Below the pieces are notes generated by a model that worked only from the letters and a program-made list of their open reading frames with translations, did not search any database and was not told the origin of the DNA. A program made the position numbers and the translations under genes. 64,000 nucleotides of DNA from Nocardioidaceae bacterium (GTDB taxonomy: Bacteria > Actinomycetota > Actinomycetes > Propionibacteriales > Nocardioidaceae): contig JAGIBL010000006.1 in the NCBI GenBank assembly GCA_017744365.1, forward strand, positions 289,582 through 353,581, given 5' to 3'. The stretch's first letter is position 1, and the number at the start of each line of letters is the position of its first letter. Of this stretch, positions 25,225 through 32,807 are shown piece after piece.

Positions 25225-26868
25225 ATGACCGGCCTGCTCACCCGCCGCACCTCCGTCCCCGGCTCGACCCCGCTCGGCCGCGCCGCCCTCGAAGCCCGCT
25301 CGCTGGCGATCCTGGCCCGGGCCGGCGCCGTCGGCGTCGGCTCGCCCGCCAAGGTCGCCGAGATGCTGCGCACGCTGGGTACCTTCGGCGCCTTCGGGGC
25401 CGCGGTGCACCTGGCCGCGATCCGGCACGGCGGCAACATCGCCATCACCGACGACCGCGGCGACCTGACCTACGCGGAGTTCGACGCGCAGATCAACCAG
25501 CTCGCGCACGCGCTGCTCGACCTGGGCCTGAAGCCCGGCGACGGCGTCGGCATCCTGTGCCGCAACCACCGCGCCCCGATGATCGTCGGCTTCGCAGCCT
25601 CGCGCGCGGGCCTGCGCAGCCTGTGGCTGAACACCTCGTTCTCGGCCCGCCAGGCCCGCGAGGTCTGCGAGCGCGAGGGCGTCGACCTGCTCGTCCACGA
25701 CGACGAGTTCTCCGAGGCACTGGCCGAGGTGCAGCCGCGGTTCGGCAAGTTCTCCGTCGACGTCACCGGCGCTGGTGCCCCGGACGCGCTCGACGAGCTG
25801 ATCGCCGGCGGCAGCCCGGAGATGCCCAGCGCACCGGAGAAGCCGGGCCGGATCGTGCTCCTCACCAGCGGCACCACCGGTACCCCGAAGGGTGCGCCCC
25901 GGCCGGACCCGCGCGGGTTCTCGCTGGCCGCCGCGGTGCTCGAGCGGATGCCGATGCGCTCGGGCCAGACCACGATCATGGGACCGCCGATCTTCCACGG
26001 CACCGGCATGCTCATCGCGATCCTGACGATCTCGCTGGGGTCGCGCCTGGTGCTGCGTCCCAAGTTCGACCCGGAGCAGATGCTCGCCGACATCGCCGAG
26101 CAGCGGGCGACGACGATCTGCGTGGTGCCGGTGATGCTGCAGCGGATGCTCGACCTCGGCGAGGACGCCATCGCCGAGCACGACCTCAGCTCGCTGCAGT
26201 GCGCGTTCACCGCGGGCTCGCAGCTGCCGGCGGCGCTCTCGGGCCGGTTCCAGGACGCGGTCGGCGACGTCATCTACAACCTGTACGGCTCGACCGAGGT
26301 CTCGATCGCGACGCTGGCCACCCCCGAGGAGGTGCGCCGGTACCCGACGTCGGTGGGCCGGCCGGCGCTCGGGGTCCGGGTGCGGATCCTCGACGACCGC
26401 GGCGAGGACGTGCCCCAGGGCGCGACCGGCCGCATCTTCGTGGGCACCGTGACGCCGTTCGAGGGCTACACCGGCGGGGGCGGCAAGGAGATCATCGACG
26501 GCCTGATGTCCACCGGCGACGTCGGCCACTTCGACGAGGCCGGCCGGCTCTACATCGACGGGCGCGACGACGAGATGATCGTCTCCGGTGGCGAGAACGT
26601 CTTCCCGCGCGAGGTCGAGGAGCTGCTGCTCACCCTCGACGGCGTCACCGACGTGGCCGTGCTCGGGGCCGACGACGAGGCGTTCGGCCAGCGGTTGAGG
26701 GCCTTTCTCGTCCTCGCCGAGGGCGCCGAGGTCACCGAGGACCAGGTCAAGGACTACGTCCGCGACAACCTCGCGCGCTACAAGGTGCCGCGCGACGTGC
26801 TGTTCCTCGACGAGCTGCCGCGCAACCCGACCGGGAAGATCCTCAAGCGCGAGCTCGCCCTGCTCTGA
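25225..26868 (+). CDS. AMP-dependent acyl-CoA synthetase (FadD-like)
   Basis: 547 residues. RIVLLTSGTTGTPKGA is the AMP-binding P-loop, YNLYGSTEVSIATLA the adenine-binding motif, STGDVGHFDEAGRLYIDGRDDE the ATP ribose/hinge motif, and NPTGKILKRELALL contains the C-terminal catalytic Lys. This is a complete ANL-family ligase that activates a fatty or other carboxylic acid via an acyl-adenylate. The N-terminal 60 residues preceding the core are helical and Ala-rich, as in mycobacterial FadD2/FadD12-like proteins. RBS AAGGAG at 25215-25220. A strong hairpin follows the stop. Confidence 0.92.
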   Translation: MTGLLTRRTSVPGSTPLGRAALEARSLAILARAGAVGVGSPAKVAEMLRTLGTFGAFGAAVHLAAIRHGGNIAITDDRGDLTYAEFDAQINQLAHALLDLGLKPGDGVGILCRNHRAPMIVGFAASRAGLRSLWLNTSFSARQAREVCEREGVDLLVHDDEFSEALAEVQPRFGKFSVDVTGAGAPDALDELIAGGSPEMPSAPEKPGRIVLLTSGTTGTPKGAPRPDPRGFSLAAAVLERMPMRSGQTTIMGPPIFHGTGMLIAILTISLGSRLVLRPKFDPEQMLADIAEQRATTICVVPVMLQRMLDLGEDAIAEHDLSSLQCAFTAGSQLPAALSGRFQDAVGDVIYNLYGSTEVSIATLATPEEVRRYPTSVGRPALGVRVRILDDRGEDVPQGATGRIFVGTVTPFEGYTGGGGKEIIDGLMSTGDVGHFDEAGRLYIDGRDDEMIVSGGENVFPREVEELLLTLDGVTDVAVLGADDEAFGQRLRAFLVLAEGAEVTEDQVKDYVRDNLARYKVPRDVLFLDELPRNPTGKILKRELALL

Positions 26869-26897
26869 GCGCCGACGCTCGCGTCCGGAGACACCGC

Positions 26898-26930
26898 GAG
26901 CCGGCCCCGTCGTGAGATCGGGGCCGGCTC
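26898..26930. terminator. hairpin terminator after the acyl-CoA synthetase gene
   Basis: Perfect 12-bp arms GAGCCGGCCCCG / CGGGGCCGGCTC with a 9-base loop. There is no T-tract, as is common in high-GC actinobacteria. It also serves the convergent small gene ending at 26947. Confidence 0.8.
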
Positions 26931-26946
26931 GTCGTACGGCGCGGCG

Positions 26947-27090
26947 CTAGGCGAACAGGCTCACGCCACCAGGTCCGATCAGCAGACCGAGCACGATGAG
27001 CACGATCCCCGCGAGGATCCCGCCCCGCAGCAAGGTGACGATGCCGGCGATCACCAGCAGTACCGCAATGATCCAGAGAAGCGTTGCCAT
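26947..27090 (-). CDS. 47-residue hydrophobic GPGG membrane protein
   Basis: Almost the whole chain is hydrophobic: two segments, LLWIIAVLLVIAGIVTLL and a second ending in VLGLLIGPGG, separated by RGG. It fits small hydrophobic GPGG-motif proteins seen in actinobacteria, often beside stress proteins. The ATG overlaps the stop of the upstream gene (TGATG), which supports that it is translated. Function unknown. Confidence 0.65.
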   Translation of the reverse strand: MATLLWIIAVLLVIAGIVTLLRGGILAGIVLIVLGLLIGPGGVSLFA

Positions 27091-27416
27091 CAGCGTCCCA
27101 CCGCCTTCTCGAGCTGTGCCTTGTTCATCTTCGACCTCCCCTTGATCCCCTTTTCCTTGGCCTCGTTGTAGAGCTGGTCGTAGGTCCGACCGCCCTCGCC
27201 GCGGTGCGAGCGAAGCCCGCCGCGCCGTCCCGAGGAGATGTCCTGGGTCGACGTACGGGACCTCTCCCGCGACTCGCCGTGCCGGGCCCGTTCCTTGTTC
27301 ACCGTCCGTGCGGCGATCTCCTCCGCCTCGTCGGTGCTGTGCCCGCGCTCCTTCAGTCCGGCCTTGATGTGGTCGTACTGCCGTTCGCGCTTGGCACTCC
27401 ACTCTCCTCGTGGCAT
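27090..27416 (-). CDS. Rho-N/plasmid-stabilisation-like small basic protein
   Basis: 108 residues. The N-terminus PRGEWSAKRERQYDHIKAGL and the motif EEIAARTVNKERARHGE recur in actinobacterial proteins annotated as plasmid stabilisation. DISSGRRGGLRSHRGEGGRT leads to a C-terminal helix-loop TYDQLYNEAKEKGIKGRSK with a Rho N-terminal-like (SAP-like) fold. RBS GAAGGAGG is well placed before ATG 27416. A nucleic-acid-binding or stress role is inferred; it is coupled to the small membrane protein downstream. Confidence 0.75.
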   Translation of the reverse strand: MPRGEWSAKRERQYDHIKAGLKERGHSTDEAEEIAARTVNKERARHGESRERSRTSTQDISSGRRGGLRSHRGEGGRTYDQLYNEAKEKGIKGRSKMNKAQLEKAVGR

Positions 27417-27473
27417 CGGCTGCCTCCTTCGCATCCGCCCAGGAAGTACCCGGCGCGAGGCAGCCGAAACGGC

Positions 27474-28451
27474 TCAACCGCGCGCATCCAGCAAGCGCAC
27501 GACGGCGCGGTCCGCGGAATCCTGACCGCGCGGGACCGTGTCGAGGACGGTGCCGTCGTCGAACAGGTCGACCACCCGCGGGTCCACGTACGACGCGCGC
27601 GCGACCGCCGGGGTGTTGCCGAGAAGGCGGGCGGCCTCCTCGACCGCGGCACGCACCTGGCGCTTGCGCGCGGTCGCCGACGCAGCCCGCGGCGTGGCGG
27701 CCAGCGCGACGGCGACGGTCACGGTGGCGTGCCAGGTGCGGAAGTCCTTGGCGGTCACGTCCAGCCCGGTCACCGCGCGCACGTGCTCGTTGATCTCCTC
27801 CGGTGTCACCGGCTTCCAGCGCCGGCCGTCCTTGGCGGCCAGCAGCCGGTCGGCGCCGCGACGGGCTCGGGCCAGCTCGTCGAGGACGGCGCACACGTCC
27901 GGGTCCTCGACGTGCACCTCGTGCTCGATGCCGGCCTTGCCGACGAAGGCGAACCGGAAGCCGCCGTTCTCGCGGCGCAGGTGCCGCCGCTCCAGGGTGG
28001 TCAACCCGTGGCTGCCGTTCTCCTCCGCGTACTGCTCGGCGCCGAGCCGGAAGCAGCCCAGGTCGATGAGCCGGACCGCGGCGGCGAGCACCCGCTCGCG
28101 CGGGTCGTCGGGGGTGCGCAGCTGCCGGCGCAGTCGTCGTCGCATCCCCGGCAGCCGGCGCGCCAGCTCCTGGACCCGCTCGAACTTCTCCAGGTCGCGC
28201 TGCTCGCGCCAGGCCGGGTGGTAGAGGTACTGGCGCCGGCCGGCGTCGTCGGTGCCGACGGCCTGCAGGTGCCCGCGCGGGTGCGGGCAGATCCACACGT
28301 AGGTCCAGGCCGGCGGGATGACCAGCGCCTTGACCCGCGCGACGTCCTCGGGCGGCAGGGGCGCACCGGCGGCATCGAGGTAGCGGAAACCGCGGCCGTG
28401 CCGGACCCTGCGCCAGCCCGGCTCCTGGCACGAGACGGTGCGCAGCCGCAT
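27474..28451 (-). CDS. DNA topoisomerase IB
   Basis: 325 residues. The N-terminal GFRYLDAAGAPLPPEDVARVKAL and IPPAWTYVWICPHPRGHLQAVG are the poxvirus-like TopIB N-domain; FRLGAEQYAEENGSHGLTTL carries the first catalytic Arg region. KDFRTWHATVTVA and ARASYVDPRVVDLF contain the catalytic His region and the active-site Tyr. It relaxes supercoils by a 3'-phosphotyrosyl intermediate. Bacterial TopIB is accessory. It lies alone between small basic-protein genes and the MocR gene. Confidence 0.92.
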   Translation of the reverse strand: MRLRTVSCQEPGWRRVRHGRGFRYLDAAGAPLPPEDVARVKALVIPPAWTYVWICPHPRGHLQAVGTDDAGRRQYLYHPAWREQRDLEKFERVQELARRLPGMRRRLRRQLRTPDDPRERVLAAAVRLIDLGCFRLGAEQYAEENGSHGLTTLERRHLRRENGGFRFAFVGKAGIEHEVHVEDPDVCAVLDELARARRGADRLLAAKDGRRWKPVTPEEINEHVRAVTGLDVTAKDFRTWHATVTVAVALAATPRAASATARKRQVRAAVEEAARLLGNTPAVARASYVDPRVVDLFDDGTVLDTVPRGQDSADRAVVRLLDARG

Positions 28452-28491
28452 GGAGGCGCCGGTACCCGCGCTCCCGAGGCCGGAAACGCGG

Positions 28492-29838
28492 CTACCGAAC
28501 CGCGCCGCTCCCCCACCCGCCGGTCCGCGCCGCGGCGGCGACCTGGGCGGCCACGCCGGCGACGTCCTCGCCGAGCAGGCCGGCAGTGACGCGGATGTGC
28601 CCGCCGGCCGACGGCAGCACCTGGAACGGCGCGCCCGGCGCGACGCCGATGCCCTGGGCGGCCAGCCGCATCAGCGCGGCGGCCTCGTCGTGCACCGGCA
28701 CCCAGACGTTGAGCCCGTCGCTGCCCCGGACCTCGATGCCCTCGTCCTCGAGCACCGCCACGAAGGCCGTACGACGAGCCGCGTACTCCTCCCGCGCCCG
28801 GGACACCTCGGCCTGGCTGGCCGGGTCGGTGAGCAGCACCAGCAGCACCCGCTGCAGCAGCCGGCTGCTCCACCCCTGGCCGAGCTGGCGCAGGTGCCGC
28901 ACCGCGCCGATGACGTCGGCCGGCCCGCTCATCGCGGCCAGCCGCAGGTCCGGCCCGTGCGACTTGGAGTAGCTGCGCAGGTGCACGGTGCGCTCGGGCA
29001 GCCAGGTCCCGAGGCTGACCGCCTCGGCCACCGAGATCGACGAGGTCGAGTCGTCCTCGACCACGAGTGCGTCGTGGCGGGCGAGCACCTCGGCCAGCTC
29101 GCGCAGCCGCGCCGGCGAGGTCGAGATCCCGGTCGGGTTCTGCGCCCGCGGCTGCAGGAAGACCGCGCGCACCGGTTGCTCCAGGGCCGCGGCCAGCAGC
29201 GCGGGGTCCATGCCGTCGGCGTCCAGCGGCACCCCGACGACCTCGATGCCGGCGTGCTCGAGCTGGTCGAGCAGCGGCGGGAAGCAGGGGTGCTCGACGA
29301 CGACGCGGTCGCCGTACCGCAGCGCGGTGCGGATCAGCAGCTCGAGGCCGTCCATGGCCCCGTCCACCACCGTCATCGCCGGGGCGTCGTACGGCCAGGT
29401 CCCGGCGAGCACCGCGGCCAGGTCGGGCAGCACCGGCTCGTCGAGGTAGGAGCGCGGCGCGCCGACCGCGCCGGCCGAGAGCGCCCGGTCCAGCGAGGGC
29501 AGCAGCGCCGGGTCCGGCACGCCGGTGGAGAGGTCGAGCGCGAAGACGGTCTGGTGCTCGAGCGCCTGCTTGTACCGGCCCTCGCGCGGGGCACTGCCGT
29601 CGGCGACCACGGTGCCGCGGCGGCCCTCGGTGCGCAGGGTGCCGGCGCGGGTGAGCAGCGACCAGGCCGAGGAGACCGTCGTCGGCGAGAGCATCAGCTC
29701 GCGGCCGACGTCCCGGATCGGCGGCAGCCGGTCGCCGGGGCGGAGCACGCCCTCGCGGATGGTCCGGCTGACCGCGGCGGCCAGGCCCTTGGCGGTCGGC
29801 TCGTCGAGGCGCTGCTCGATCTCGGAGATCACCTGCAC
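28492..29838 (-). CDS. MocR-type (GntR-HTH plus aminotransferase) regulator
   Basis: 448 residues from a GTG start. The N-terminal winged helix (IREGVLRPGDRLPPIRDVG, LMLSPTTVSSAWSLLTRAG) is fused to a fold-type I aminotransferase domain with QPRAQNPTGIS and SYSKSHGPDLRLA, where the Lys of SYSKS binds PLP. MocR proteins sense PLP-amino compounds, as GabR and TauR do. It is divergent from mmsA and an omega-aminotransferase, so it probably activates them in response to an omega-amino acid such as beta-alanine or taurine. Confidence 0.92.
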   Translation of the reverse strand: MQVISEIEQRLDEPTAKGLAAAVSRTIREGVLRPGDRLPPIRDVGRELMLSPTTVSSAWSLLTRAGTLRTEGRRGTVVADGSAPREGRYKQALEHQTVFALDLSTGVPDPALLPSLDRALSAGAVGAPRSYLDEPVLPDLAAVLAGTWPYDAPAMTVVDGAMDGLELLIRTALRYGDRVVVEHPCFPPLLDQLEHAGIEVVGVPLDADGMDPALLAAALEQPVRAVFLQPRAQNPTGISTSPARLRELAEVLARHDALVVEDDSTSSISVAEAVSLGTWLPERTVHLRSYSKSHGPDLRLAAMSGPADVIGAVRHLRQLGQGWSSRLLQRVLLVLLTDPASQAEVSRAREEYAARRTAFVAVLEDEGIEVRGSDGLNVWVPVHDEAAALMRLAAQGIGVAPGAPFQVLPSAGGHIRVTAGLLGEDVAGVAAQVAAAARTGGWGSGAVR

Positions 29839-29843
29839 CTTTG

Positions 29844-29868
29844 TGACAGTACAGCGGACCTATTGTCA
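29844..29868. promoter_or_regulatory. candidate MocR binding site in the divergent promoter
   Basis: An inverted repeat TGACA-N15-TGTCA lies in the 60-bp gap between the MocR gene and mmsA. It is the only symmetric element seen there; GTACAG/CTGTAC half-sites lie inside it. Confidence 0.45.
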
Positions 29869-29898
29869 TGGCTAGATCTGTTACTTAACGTTCGAGGC

Positions 29899-31389
29899 AT
29901 GACCACGCGCATCTCTCACTGGATCGACGGCCGCACCCAGGCCGGTACCTCCGGCCGCACCGCCCCGGTACACAACCCCGCCACCGGAGCCGTCACCGGC
30001 GAGGTCGACCTCGCCACCACCGCCGAGGTCGGTGCCGCCGTCGCGAGCGCGAAGACCGCCGCGCAGGCCTGGCGCTCGTCCTCGCTCTCCCAGCGCTCCG
30101 CGGTGCTGTTCGCCTTCCGGCACCTGCTCCACGAGCGCGCCGACGACCTGGCCGCGATCGTCACCGCCGAGCACGGCAAGGTGCACGCCGACGCCCTCGG
30201 CGAGATCGCCCGCGGCCTCGAGAACGTCGAGTTCGCCGCCGGCGTCCCGCAGCTGCTCAAGGGCGGCTTCTCCGAGCAGGCCGCCACCGGCGTGGACGTC
30301 TACAACATCCGTCAGCCGCTCGGCGTCGTCGCCGGCATCACCCCGTTCAACTTCCCGGCGATGGTGCCGCTGTGGATGTGCGCCAACGCGATCGCCTGCG
30401 GCAACGCGTTCGTGCTCAAGCCGAGCGAGAAGGACCCCTCGGCGGCGCTGTTCCTCGCCGAGCTGTGGAAGGAGGCCGGTCTCCCCGACGGCGTCTTCAC
30501 CGTCGTGCACGGCGACAAGGAGGCCGTCGACGCGCTGCTGGTGCACCCGGACGTGGCCGCGCTCAGCTTCGTCGGCTCCACCCCGATCGCCAAGTACATC
30601 TACGAGACCGGCACCGCGCACGGCAAGCGGGTCCAGGCCCTCGGCGGTGCGAAGAACCACGCCCTGGTGCTCCCCGACGCCGACCTCGACGTGGCCGCCG
30701 ACGCGATCGTCTCGGCGGCGTACGGTGCGGCCGGCGAGCGCTGCATGGCGCTCTCGGTGGCCGTCGCGGTCGGCGACGTCGCCGACGCGCTGGTCGACGC
30801 GATCGCGCTGCGGCTGCCCAAGCTGGTCGTCGGCGACGGCTCCGAGCCGGGGACCGACATGGGCCCGCTCATCACCCGCGAGCACCGCGACAAGGTCGCC
30901 TCCTACGTCGACGCCGGCGAGGCCCAGGGCGCCACCGTGGTCGTGGACGGCCGCACCGCCGACGTGCCGCAGGACGGCTTCTTCCTCGGCACCACGCTGC
31001 TCGACAACGTGACCTCGGAGATGACCTGCTACCGCGACGAGATCTTCGGCCCGGTGCTGGGCGTGGTCCGGGTGGAGACGTACGACGAGGGCCTGGCGCT
31101 CATCAACGCCAACCAGTACGCCAACGGCACCGCGATCTTCACCCGCGACGGCGGCGCCGCCCGGCAGTTCCAGTTCGACGTCGAGGTCGGCATGGTCGGC
31201 ATCAACGTGCCGATCCCGGTGCCGGTGGCCTACTACTCCTTCGGCGGCTGGAAGGACTCGCTCTTCGGCGACACCCACATGTACGGGCCCGAGGGCATCA
31301 ACTTCTACACCCGCGGCAAGGTCGTGACCTCGCGCTGGCCGGACCCGGCCACCTCGTCGGTCGACCTCGGCTTCCCGCGGACCCGGTGA
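29899..31389 (+). CDS. mmsA: methylmalonate/malonate-semialdehyde dehydrogenase (CoA-acylating)
   Basis: 496 residues. PLGVVAGITPFNFPAMVPLWM and GNAFVLKPSEKDPS are NAD-binding motifs; VQALGGAKNHALVLPDAD and GAAGERCMALSVAV hold the catalytic Cys in the MmsA-specific context. YDEGLALINANQYANGTAIFTRDG and the C-terminal SFGGWKDSLFGD complete the family. It oxidises malonate or methylmalonate semialdehyde with CoA to acetyl- or propionyl-CoA. An aminotransferase follows 5 bp later; together they form a pathway from a beta-amino acid to central metabolism. Confidence 0.95.
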   Translation: MTTRISHWIDGRTQAGTSGRTAPVHNPATGAVTGEVDLATTAEVGAAVASAKTAAQAWRSSSLSQRSAVLFAFRHLLHERADDLAAIVTAEHGKVHADALGEIARGLENVEFAAGVPQLLKGGFSEQAATGVDVYNIRQPLGVVAGITPFNFPAMVPLWMCANAIACGNAFVLKPSEKDPSAALFLAELWKEAGLPDGVFTVVHGDKEAVDALLVHPDVAALSFVGSTPIAKYIYETGTAHGKRVQALGGAKNHALVLPDADLDVAADAIVSAAYGAAGERCMALSVAVAVGDVADALVDAIALRLPKLVVGDGSEPGTDMGPLITREHRDKVASYVDAGEAQGATVVVDGRTADVPQDGFFLGTTLLDNVTSEMTCYRDEIFGPVLGVVRVETYDEGLALINANQYANGTAIFTRDGGAARQFQFDVEVGMVGINVPIPVPVAYYSFGGWKDSLFGDTHMYGPEGINFYTRGKVVTSRWPDPATSSVDLGFPRTR

Positions 31390-31394
31390 CCGCG

Positions 31395-32753
31395 ATGAGC
31401 GACTACACGACGTACGACGGGGACCTGGTCCGCAAGCTCGACCGGACCCACGTCTTCCACTCCTGGTCGGCCCAGGCCACGCTGAACCCGGTCCCGATCC
31501 AGAGCGCCCAGGGCAGCCGGTTCACCGACTACGACGGCAACACCTACCTCGACTTCTCCTCCCAGCTGGTCAACGCCAACATCGGGTACGGCCACCCGGC
31601 CGTGGTCAAGGCGATCCAGGAGCAGGCCGCACGGCTGGCCACGGTGGCGCCCTCGTTCGCCAACGACGCCCGCTCCGAGGCGGCCCGGCTGATCGCCGAG
31701 ATCGCCCCGGGCGACCTGAACTGGGTGTTCTTCACCAACGGCGGCGCCGAGGCCAACGAGAACGCGATCCGGATGGCCCGGCTGCACACCGGCCGGTCCA
31801 AGGTGATGACGACCTACCGGAGCTACCACGGCTCCACCTCGGGCGCGATCATGATGACCGGCGACCCGCGGCGCTGGCCCTCGGATCCGGGCCAGCCCGG
31901 CTTCGTGCACTTCTGGGGTCCCTACGCCTACCGGTCCGCGTTCCACAGCGAGTCCGAGGAGCAGGAGGCCGAGCGCGCGCTGCAGCACCTGCGCGAGACC
32001 ATCATGGTCGAGGGCCCGGGCACCATCGCCGCGATCGTGCTGGAGACGGTGGTCGGCACCAACGGCATCCTGGTCCCGCCGCCGGGTTACCTGGCCGGCG
32101 TCCGGGAGATCTGCGACGAGCACGGCATCGTCTTCGTCGCCGACGAGGTGATGGCCGGGTTCGCCCGCTGCGGCGAGTGGTTCGCCGTCGACCACTGGGG
32201 CGTCACGCCCGACCTCATCACCTTCGCCAAGGGCGTGAACTCGGGCTACGTGCCGCTGGGCGGCGTGGTCATCTCCGAGGAGATCGCGGCCACCTTCGCC
32301 GAGCGGCCCTACCCGGGTGGGCTCACCTACTCCGGTCACCCGCTGGCCTGCGCGTCCGCGGTCGCCTCGATCACCGCGATGCGCGAGGAGAAGATCGTCG
32401 AGCACGCCCGCCACCTGGGCGCCGACGTGATCGGCCCGGCGCTGCGCGAGCTCGCCGAGCGGCACCCCTCGGTCGGCGAGGTCCGCGGCCTCGGCGTCTT
32501 CTGGGCGCTCGAGCTCGTCAAGGACCGGGCCACCCGGGAGCCGCTGGTGCCGTTCAACGCCGCCGGTCCGGCCGCCGCGCCGATGAGCGAGTTCGCCGCG
32601 GCCTGCAAGGCCGAGGGGCTGTGGCCGTTCGTGCACTTCAACCGCACCCACGTGGTGCCGCCGTGCACGACCAGCGACGACGAGGTCCGCGAGGGCATCG
32701 CCCTCCTGGACCGGGCGCTGGACGTGGCGGACCGGCACTACACCGGCTCCTGA
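31395..32753 (+). CDS. class III omega-aminotransferase (beta-alanine/taurine-pyruvate type)
   Basis: 452 residues. VFFTNGGAEANENAIRMAR, TYRSYHGSTSGAI and IVFVADEVMAGFARCGEWF hold the PLP-phosphate loop, ring-stacking and Asp residues; LITFAKGVNSGYVPLGGVV has the Schiff-base Lys, and YSGHPLACASAVA is the late motif. Members move the terminal amino group of beta-alanine, taurine or similar to pyruvate. The partner mmsA favours beta-alanine (giving malonate semialdehyde) or 3-aminoisobutyrate. Ends just before a strong terminator. Confidence 0.92.
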   Translation: MSDYTTYDGDLVRKLDRTHVFHSWSAQATLNPVPIQSAQGSRFTDYDGNTYLDFSSQLVNANIGYGHPAVVKAIQEQAARLATVAPSFANDARSEAARLIAEIAPGDLNWVFFTNGGAEANENAIRMARLHTGRSKVMTTYRSYHGSTSGAIMMTGDPRRWPSDPGQPGFVHFWGPYAYRSAFHSESEEQEAERALQHLRETIMVEGPGTIAAIVLETVVGTNGILVPPPGYLAGVREICDEHGIVFVADEVMAGFARCGEWFAVDHWGVTPDLITFAKGVNSGYVPLGGVVISEEIAATFAERPYPGGLTYSGHPLACASAVASITAMREEKIVEHARHLGADVIGPALRELAERHPSVGEVRGLGVFWALELVKDRATREPLVPFNAAGPAAAPMSEFAAACKAEGLWPFVHFNRTHVVPPCTTSDDEVREGIALLDRALDVADRHYTGS

Positions 32754-32760
32754 GCACGCA

Positions 32761-32799
32761 CGAAGGGCCGGCCGCGGGCAGTTCGCGGCCGGCCCTTCG
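32761..32799. terminator. strong bidirectional hairpin terminator
   Basis: Perfect 16-bp arms beginning CGAAGGGCCGG, with a 7-base loop, lie between the aminotransferase stop (32753) and the convergent secreted-protein stop (32808). It can end transcription from both sides. Confidence 0.88.
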
Positions 32800-32807
32800 T
32801 CGTCGTG